From the NCBI GenBank assembly GCA_027036655.1, contig JALWEC010000308.1:1-9961 (forward strand): a DNA stretch of 9,961 bases. The letters run 5' to 3'. Under the pieces are notes generated by a model. The model saw only the letters and a program-made list of their open reading frames with translations. It was not told the DNA's origin and made no database searches. Each line of letters starts with the position of its first letter. The first letter of the stretch is position 1. Origin of the DNA: Melioribacteraceae bacterium. GTDB taxonomy: Bacteria; Bacteroidota; Ignavibacteria; Ignavibacteriales; Melioribacteraceae. The position numbers and the translations under genes are program-made. Shown here piece by piece: positions 6,368 to 9,961 of this stretch.

Positions 6368-6517
6368 ATGAAAATACCGATGTACAAAAGAGATTTACCC
6401 GACATCGACCTCGAAATGGAGCAAAAGCGAAAAAGAAGAATGATTGCAATTACTTTTGGCGTTTTAGGTTTTGTATTATTTAACTTAATTATGTATCTGC
6501 TGGCATTTGGCGTATAA
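6368..6517 (+). CDS. Small single-pass membrane protein, function unknown (49 aa)
   Basis: A short gene that simple length cut-offs would miss. ATG at 6368 is preceded by GGAG with a 5-base spacer (ATCCGGAGATTAGATG), the cleanest ribosome-binding site in the window. The product begins with a polar stretch MKIPMYKRDLPDIDLEMEQ, then a basic patch KRKRR at residues 20-24, then an uninterrupted hydrophobic helix at about 25-48 (MIAITFGVLGFVLFNLIMYL...), ending almost directly after it. By the positive-inside rule the N-terminus would face the cytoplasm. It lies 90 bp upstream of miaB on the same strand and may share its transcript. I do not recognise a family. Confidence 0.72.
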   Translation: MKIPMYKRDLPDIDLEMEQKRKRRMIAITFGVLGFVLFNLIMYLLAFGV

Positions 6518-6607
6518 AAATTTCACGTTAATCATTTCAGTTTCAATCTTGTTTAATTTATTAATTTCTTACAATATTCGATTATCAATAAAATAGAAAG
6601 AAATATT

Positions 6608-7957
6608 TTGAAAAAAAGAAAAATATATATAGAAACATACGGCTGCCAAATGAATCTTGCCGATTCGGAAGTGGCTCTGAGTATTTTATCCGACGACGGA
6701 TATGAAATTACAAAAAACGAAAACGAAGCTAATGTAATTCTGCTTAACACTTGCAGCGTTCGGGATAACGCCGAACAACGAATTCACGGCAGACTCGGAA
6801 ATCTGAAGCATCTGAAAAACGGAGAAGAAAAAGTTGTTCTCGGAGTTATCGGCTGTATGGCTGAAAGGATGCGGGAAAAACTTCTCGAGAAAGAGGGTTT
6901 TGTTGACGTTATCGTCGGTCCCGACGAATACCGGAAATTACCCGAATACCTCGACACCGCTTTTGCGGGCTCTAAAGGAATCGGAGTGAAATTATCAAAA
7001 ACAGAAACTTACGACGACATCGTCCCGTACCGTGAAGACGGACTATCGGCGTGGATTTCCGTCATGCGCGGATGCGATAAATTCTGCACATACTGCGTGG
7101 TTCCTTTTACTCGCGGACGCGAGCGCAGCCGAAGTTTGAGTTCCGTTGTCTCAGAAATTCACGAGCTTTCACAAAAGGGCTTCCGCGAAATAACTCTGCT
7201 CGGACAGAATGTGAATTCGTACAACGATAACGAAAACGACTTTGCCGACTTGATGAGAGCCGCCGCCGAAGTCGATAGAAATATCCGGATTCGATTTACA
7301 ACATCGCACCCGCAGGATTTATCGGACAAACTCCTTTACGCCATTGCGGAAAACGAAAATATCTGCAACTATATTCATCTGCCGGTTCAATCCGGTTCCG
7401 ACAGAATCTTGAAGCTGATGAACCGGACTTACACAATCGGACATTATCTGAACTTGATTGAAAAAGCGCGCGACATAATCCCCGGAGTTTCATTTTCAAC
7501 GGATATAATCGCAGGCTTCCCTACCGAAACCGAAGAAGATCACAAAATGACTCTAGACGTAATCGAGAAAGTTCGTTATGACGGCGCCTTTATGTTTAAG
7601 TACTCTCCGCGTGAAGGGACTAAAGCCTATCGCTTTGAGGACGACGTTCCGGAAAATGTAAAATCACGCAGATTAACCGAAATTATTAATCTTCAGCAAT
7701 CAATCTCAAATGAGATTAATCAAACTTTAATCGGAACGGAAGAAGTTGTGCTTGTCGAAGGCGCAAGCAGAAAATCGGAAGATGATTTATCGGGCAGAAC
7801 AGATACAAACAAAGTCGTGGTTTTTCCTAAAATCGAAGGAATCGAACGAGGCGATTACGTTAAGGTTAAGATAAAAAAGGCAAGCTCCGCAACTCTGATA
7901 GCGGACGTAATCGGGAAAGTTGACTATCTTGAAAATAAAGCCGTGGAAACCATATAA
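6608..7957 (+). CDS. miaB: MiaB, tRNA i6A37 methylthiotransferase
   Basis: A 449-aa radical-SAM enzyme that inserts a methylthio group at C2 of N6-isopentenyl-adenosine 37 in tRNAs reading UNN codons, using two [4Fe-4S] clusters. The N-terminal MTTase domain (about 1-125) carries the auxiliary-cluster cysteines Cys13 (TYGCQMN), Cys49 (LNTCSVR) and Cys83 (IGCMAE). The radical-SAM motif is Cys156-xxx-Cys160-xx-Cys163 (RGCDKFCTYC), followed by VPFTRGRERSR. The C-terminal TRAM domain (about 374-436) includes LSGRTDTNKVVVF. The TYGCQMN and CSVR wording and the length fit MiaB rather than RimO or MtaB. The start is a TTG at 6608, chosen because the product then begins KKRKIYIETYGCQMN as in relatives; GAAAG at 6596-6600 is a weak ribosome-binding site. 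The stop overlaps the next start (TAATG). Confidence 0.95.
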   Translation: MKKRKIYIETYGCQMNLADSEVALSILSDDGYEITKNENEANVILLNTCSVRDNAEQRIHGRLGNLKHLKNGEEKVVLGVIGCMAERMREKLLEKEGFVDVIVGPDEYRKLPEYLDTAFAGSKGIGVKLSKTETYDDIVPYREDGLSAWISVMRGCDKFCTYCVVPFTRGRERSRSLSSVVSEIHELSQKGFREITLLGQNVNSYNDNENDFADLMRAAAEVDRNIRIRFTTSHPQDLSDKLLYAIAENENICNYIHLPVQSGSDRILKLMNRTYTIGHYLNLIEKARDIIPGVSFSTDIIAGFPTETEEDHKMTLDVIEKVRYDGAFMFKYSPREGTKAYRFEDDVPENVKSRRLTEIINLQQSISNEINQTLIGTEEVVLVEGASRKSEDDLSGRTDTNKVVVFPKIEGIERGDYVKVKIKKASSATLIADVIGKVDYLENKAVETI

Positions 7958-8631
7958 TGCGAATCGGTAAAATCCATATTTTGATTTTACTTCTATTCGC
8001 GGCTTCCTATTCTTTTGCGGGCAATTTAACGGACGCGCTCCGTTACATCGACAACGGGAAAATTGATAAGGCGAAACAAATTCTGGCGGAGATGATGAAA
8101 AAGTCCCCCGATTCTTCCGAAGCGCTTCTGCTTGATGCAATTTTAACGACAGACGCCTCGAAAGCGCTCGAGAAGTTCAATTATATATACAGTAATAATC
8201 CAACTTTCAAATACGCCGATTTGTGCCTCTTCAGAATTTATTCCTACAACTACGCTATCGGTAATTACAGAACGGCGGAGCGGTATCTCGCCCGTTTACG
8301 GAACGAGTTCCCCGATTCCCCTTACGCCGAGGCTGAAGGAGAACTCCCTAAAATTTCCGGGAAAGTTACCGCCGGAAAATCATCAAAATCAGATATGAAT
8401 TACACAATTCAGGTTGGCGCTTTTTCCAATTACTCAAACGCCAAAAATCTCGCTAACAAAATTAAGCAGGATGGTTTTAGCTCGCGCATCAACAAAAAGA
8501 TTGTAAAAGGCGCTATATTCAATGTAGTAACGGTGGGATTTTTCCGGACAAAAGCAAGCGCAATAAAAACGGCTCGGAAATTAGAACGGCGTTATTCTCT
8601 TTCGCCGAAAGTTTCTAAAATTCCCGATTGA
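7957..8631 (+). CDS. Exported SPOR-domain protein with TPR-like repeats
   Basis: A 224-aa protein with a cleavable-looking signal peptide (hydrophobic ILILLLFAASYSFA, likely cut after Ala21). Residues about 24-126 are helical TPR-like repeats (ALRYIDNGKIDKAKQILAEM, NYRTAERYLARLRNEFPDSPYA). A Ser/Lys-rich linker leads to a C-terminal SPOR domain (about 148-220) with the typical YTIQVGAFSNYSNAKNLANKI start and a matching second half (FNVVTVGFFRTKASAIKTARKL). SPOR domains bind denuded glycan strands, often at the division septum, so a periplasmic cell-wall or division role is likely; the partner is unknown. Its ATG overlaps the miaB stop as TAATG, so it is probably translationally coupled to miaB. 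Confidence 0.85.
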   Translation: MRIGKIHILILLLFAASYSFAGNLTDALRYIDNGKIDKAKQILAEMMKKSPDSSEALLLDAILTTDASKALEKFNYIYSNNPTFKYADLCLFRIYSYNYAIGNYRTAERYLARLRNEFPDSPYAEAEGELPKISGKVTAGKSSKSDMNYTIQVGAFSNYSNAKNLANKIKQDGFSSRINKKIVKGAIFNVVTVGFFRTKASAIKTARKLERRYSLSPKVSKIPD

Positions 8632-8643
8632 TTTGCGGCTGAA

Positions 8644-9408
8644 ATGGAAATTCACTTTATCGGCACGGCATCGGCAAAGGCGGAAAAAAACAGGTTTCAC
8701 TCTTCCTTTATTGTTTCATCCGGAGATAGAAAGCTCCTTTTTGACGCCGGGGAAGGAATTTCACAAGGATTGCTTCAAGCCGGAGTTGAATTTAATTCAA
8801 TCGATGCGATTGTGATTTCACATTTGCACGCGGACCATGTCGCTGGACTTCCTTTGCTGATTACACAAATGAAAATCGCTCGCAGAAAGAAACCGCTTGA
8901 TATTTACGTGCAAAAAGCGCTGGCGGAAAATCTAAAAATACTGCTGAGTTTATTCTACGTTTTCCCCGGAAAAACAGATTTCAGAATTTCAATCATTCCG
9001 TTTAATTATGACGAGAAATTCAAACCGGCTGCAAACATCGCTCTCTTTCCCCGGAAAAATTCACATATTAGAAATAAGTACAATCTTCCTCCCGAAACTG
9101 AGATCGCATTTGAATCGGCGGGATTTCTGATAACCGAGAATAATACTCGTATCTATTACACCGCCGATATTGCCGATAAGAGCGAATTAAATCTTTTTAA
9201 CGATAAAGCTCCCACACACATTATTACCGAAGCATATCATGTTTCCCTTCCCGATATTATCTCTTTTGCAAGCAGTTCGCAAGCCGAAAAAATATTCGTA
9301 ACTCACTATGCCTCAGATGTTGAACTGCAATTGGCGAGCGGAATAAAAAATGCAGATTTAAACGTGAAACTCCTGCTCGTTAAAGAAGGAGATAAATTTC
9401 ACTTTTGA
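8644..9408 (+). CDS. RNase Z-like metallo-beta-lactamase-fold hydrolase
   Basis: A 254-aa cytosolic two-metal hydrolase. Metal ligands can be placed in order: HLHADH gives His60, His62, Asp64 and His65; His141 (NSHIRN); Asp175 (YTADI); His221 (THYASD). The opening IHFIGTASA...LLFDAGEGISQGLLQAGV...IVISHLHADHVAGLP is the RNase Z/ElaC style. However, it is about 50 residues shorter than typical RNase Z, I see no Gly/Pro-rich flexible-arm insertion that grips the tRNA elbow, and the place of the usual HEAT motif reads TEAYH. It may be a tRNA 3'-processing enzyme of a divergent type or a related phosphodiesterase or hydrolase. It starts 12 bases after the SPOR gene and probably ends the miaB operon. 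No good Shine-Dalgarno is visible. Confidence 0.8.
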   Translation: MEIHFIGTASAKAEKNRFHSSFIVSSGDRKLLFDAGEGISQGLLQAGVEFNSIDAIVISHLHADHVAGLPLLITQMKIARRKKPLDIYVQKALAENLKILLSLFYVFPGKTDFRISIIPFNYDEKFKPAANIALFPRKNSHIRNKYNLPPETEIAFESAGFLITENNTRIYYTADIADKSELNLFNDKAPTHIITEAYHVSLPDIISFASSSQAEKIFVTHYASDVELQLASGIKNADLNVKLLLVKEGDKFHF

Positions 9409-9419
9409 CTGAAAATTTT

Positions 9420-9442
9420 CCGGATGTAAAAAGTAAATCCGG
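9420..9442 (+). terminator. Weak stem-loop just after the RNase Z-like gene
   Basis: CCGGAT (9420-9425) and ATCCGG (9437-9442) pair with an 11-base loop, 11 bases past the stop codon. No T-run follows, so it could be an mRNA 3'-end stabiliser or a weak terminator rather than a standard intrinsic one. Confidence 0.3.
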
Positions 9443-9539
9443 CAAAAGAGAAAATTACAGCAATACGATATCAAATAAATTTTATCAAAATAGAATGAGT
9501 TAGCAACAAAAACAATTTTCGTGCTTTTGTATAATAAAA

Positions 9540-9648
9540 AACCGGTGAACCGGTTAAAACATTAATGGCTTATCATTAACCAACGGCTTAAGCCGTTGGT
9601 TAACAACAAGTTAGCTTCGCGACAACCGTTTTAACGGTTTATAGTTGT
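9540..9648. repeat. Cluster of three REP-like palindromes
   Basis: Three separate dyads lie within 110 bp: AACCGG-TGAA-CCGGTT (9540-9555); a perfect 28-bp palindrome (9576-9603) with half-site TTAACCAACGGCTT; and AACCGTT-TT-AACGGTT (9624-9639), flanked by ACAAC (9622-9626) and GTTGT (9644-9648). All share an AACCG/CGGTT theme with an AT-rich centre, as in REP or BIME-type repeats moved by RAYT (Y1) transposases; that link is inference. There is no gene between 9409 and 9780; apart from these dyads, the 9420-9442 stem-loop and the tRNA promoter, the stretch holds AT-rich sequence only. Confidence 0.65.
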
Positions 9649-9745
9649 AAAAATTAAATAAAATTTTGCAATCATGAATCGATGGAAAATTAAAATTAAT
9701 CTTGATTTTTTTACTTAATATTTGCATATTTGATGTCTCGAAAAT

Positions 9746-9773
9746 TTGAATTTGTTCTTAAAGAAAATATAAT
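9746..9773 (+). promoter_or_regulatory. Promoter of the initiator tRNA gene
   Basis: A consensus -10 TATAAT (9768-9773) lies 16 bp after TTGAAT (9746-9751), a reasonable -35. The expected start of transcription is at about 9780, that is, at or within a base or two of the mature tRNA 5' end at 9781. Confidence 0.55.
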
Positions 9774-9780
9774 TTTATAT

Positions 9781-9853
<73 letters not shown>

Positions 9854-9859
9854 CTACTG

Positions 9860-9893
9860 AAAAAAGCTGATTATTTTTTAATCGGCTTTTTTT
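9860..9893 (+). terminator. Intrinsic terminator of the tRNA gene
   Basis: AAAAAAGCTGATTA (9860-9873) pairs with TAATCGGCTTTTTT (9879-9892), with one G-U pair, across a five-T loop, and ends in a run of seven T (9887-9893). It begins 6 bases after the mature tRNA 3' end, so the tRNA is likely a single-gene transcript. Confidence 0.88.
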
Positions 9894-9937
9894 ATTTGCT
9901 TTTCAGCTTTTTGTTGTTTTTACGGTTGCATGTTCAA

Positions 9938-9952
9938 TCCGCCTCAGGCGGA
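9938..9952. repeat. 15-bp GC-rich palindrome at the window edge
   Basis: TCCGCCT-C-AGGCGGA is a perfect dyad in otherwise AT-rich spacer DNA. It may belong to a longer repeat that continues past the window end. Confidence 0.4.
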
Positions 9953-9961
9953 CTTTCTCCG

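Noticed and set aside
7296..8140. Minus-strand frames opposite miaB and the SPOR gene
   Set aside because: Shadows of well-supported genes.
8633..8815. Plus-strand 60-codon frame at the start of the RNase Z-like gene
   Set aside because: Overlaps the RNase Z-like gene in another frame, which holds all metal-binding residues.
9540..9648. CRISPR array
   Set aside because: The three dyads differ in sequence and length and have no equal spacers or repeat units.

Overview
The window looks like chromosomal DNA of a moderately AT-rich bacterium, probably from the Bacteroidota/Chlorobiota/Ignavibacteriota group. This is inferred from several traits. Many starts have weak or absent Shine-Dalgarno sites. 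The tRNA does not encode its CCA end. Gene ends carry dispersed palindromes. A 'GTCATTCTGA...GAAGAATCTC' type dispersed repeat is present. An Ignavibacteria/Melioribacter-like source is my best guess, from memory rather than a search.

Layout. Positions 1-638 (minus) hold the N-terminal third of an AMP-forming acyl-CoA synthetase. Divergent from it are an AlaX-like tRNA-editing protein (702-1145) and an exported M15 D,D-peptidase (1138-1776), which overlap. Positions 1777-2743 form a small accessory island: a degraded hairpin repeat, a MITE-like inverted-repeat element, a mazEF toxin-antitoxin pair with a recognisable promoter/operator, and an intact copy of the hairpin repeat. Positions 2744-5685 (minus) carry two lysine-catabolism genes: a monofunctional lysine-ketoglutarate reductase (upstream) and an ALDH7-type aminoadipate-semialdehyde dehydrogenase (downstream), separated by a 34-bp inverted repeat. 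Positions 5686-6367 are an AT-rich spacer without a convincing gene. A 49-aa single-pass membrane protein (6368-6517) follows, then a compact run of miaB, an exported SPOR-domain protein and an RNase Z-like metallo-beta-lactamase-fold protein (6608-9408). The last part holds a cluster of three REP-like palindromes, a promoter, an initiator tRNA-Met and a strong intrinsic terminator.

Working together. The two minus-strand lysine genes supply the first and last steps of the saccharopine route; the middle enzyme (glutamate-forming saccharopine dehydrogenase) is not in the window. AlaX, MiaB, the initiator tRNA and perhaps the RNase Z-like protein all concern tRNA, but they lie in separate transcription units and I see no evidence that they form one system. 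I found no clear novel defence or mobile system. The best leads are the unannotated small membrane protein, the repeat-bracketed mazEF island and the palindrome cluster before the tRNA.
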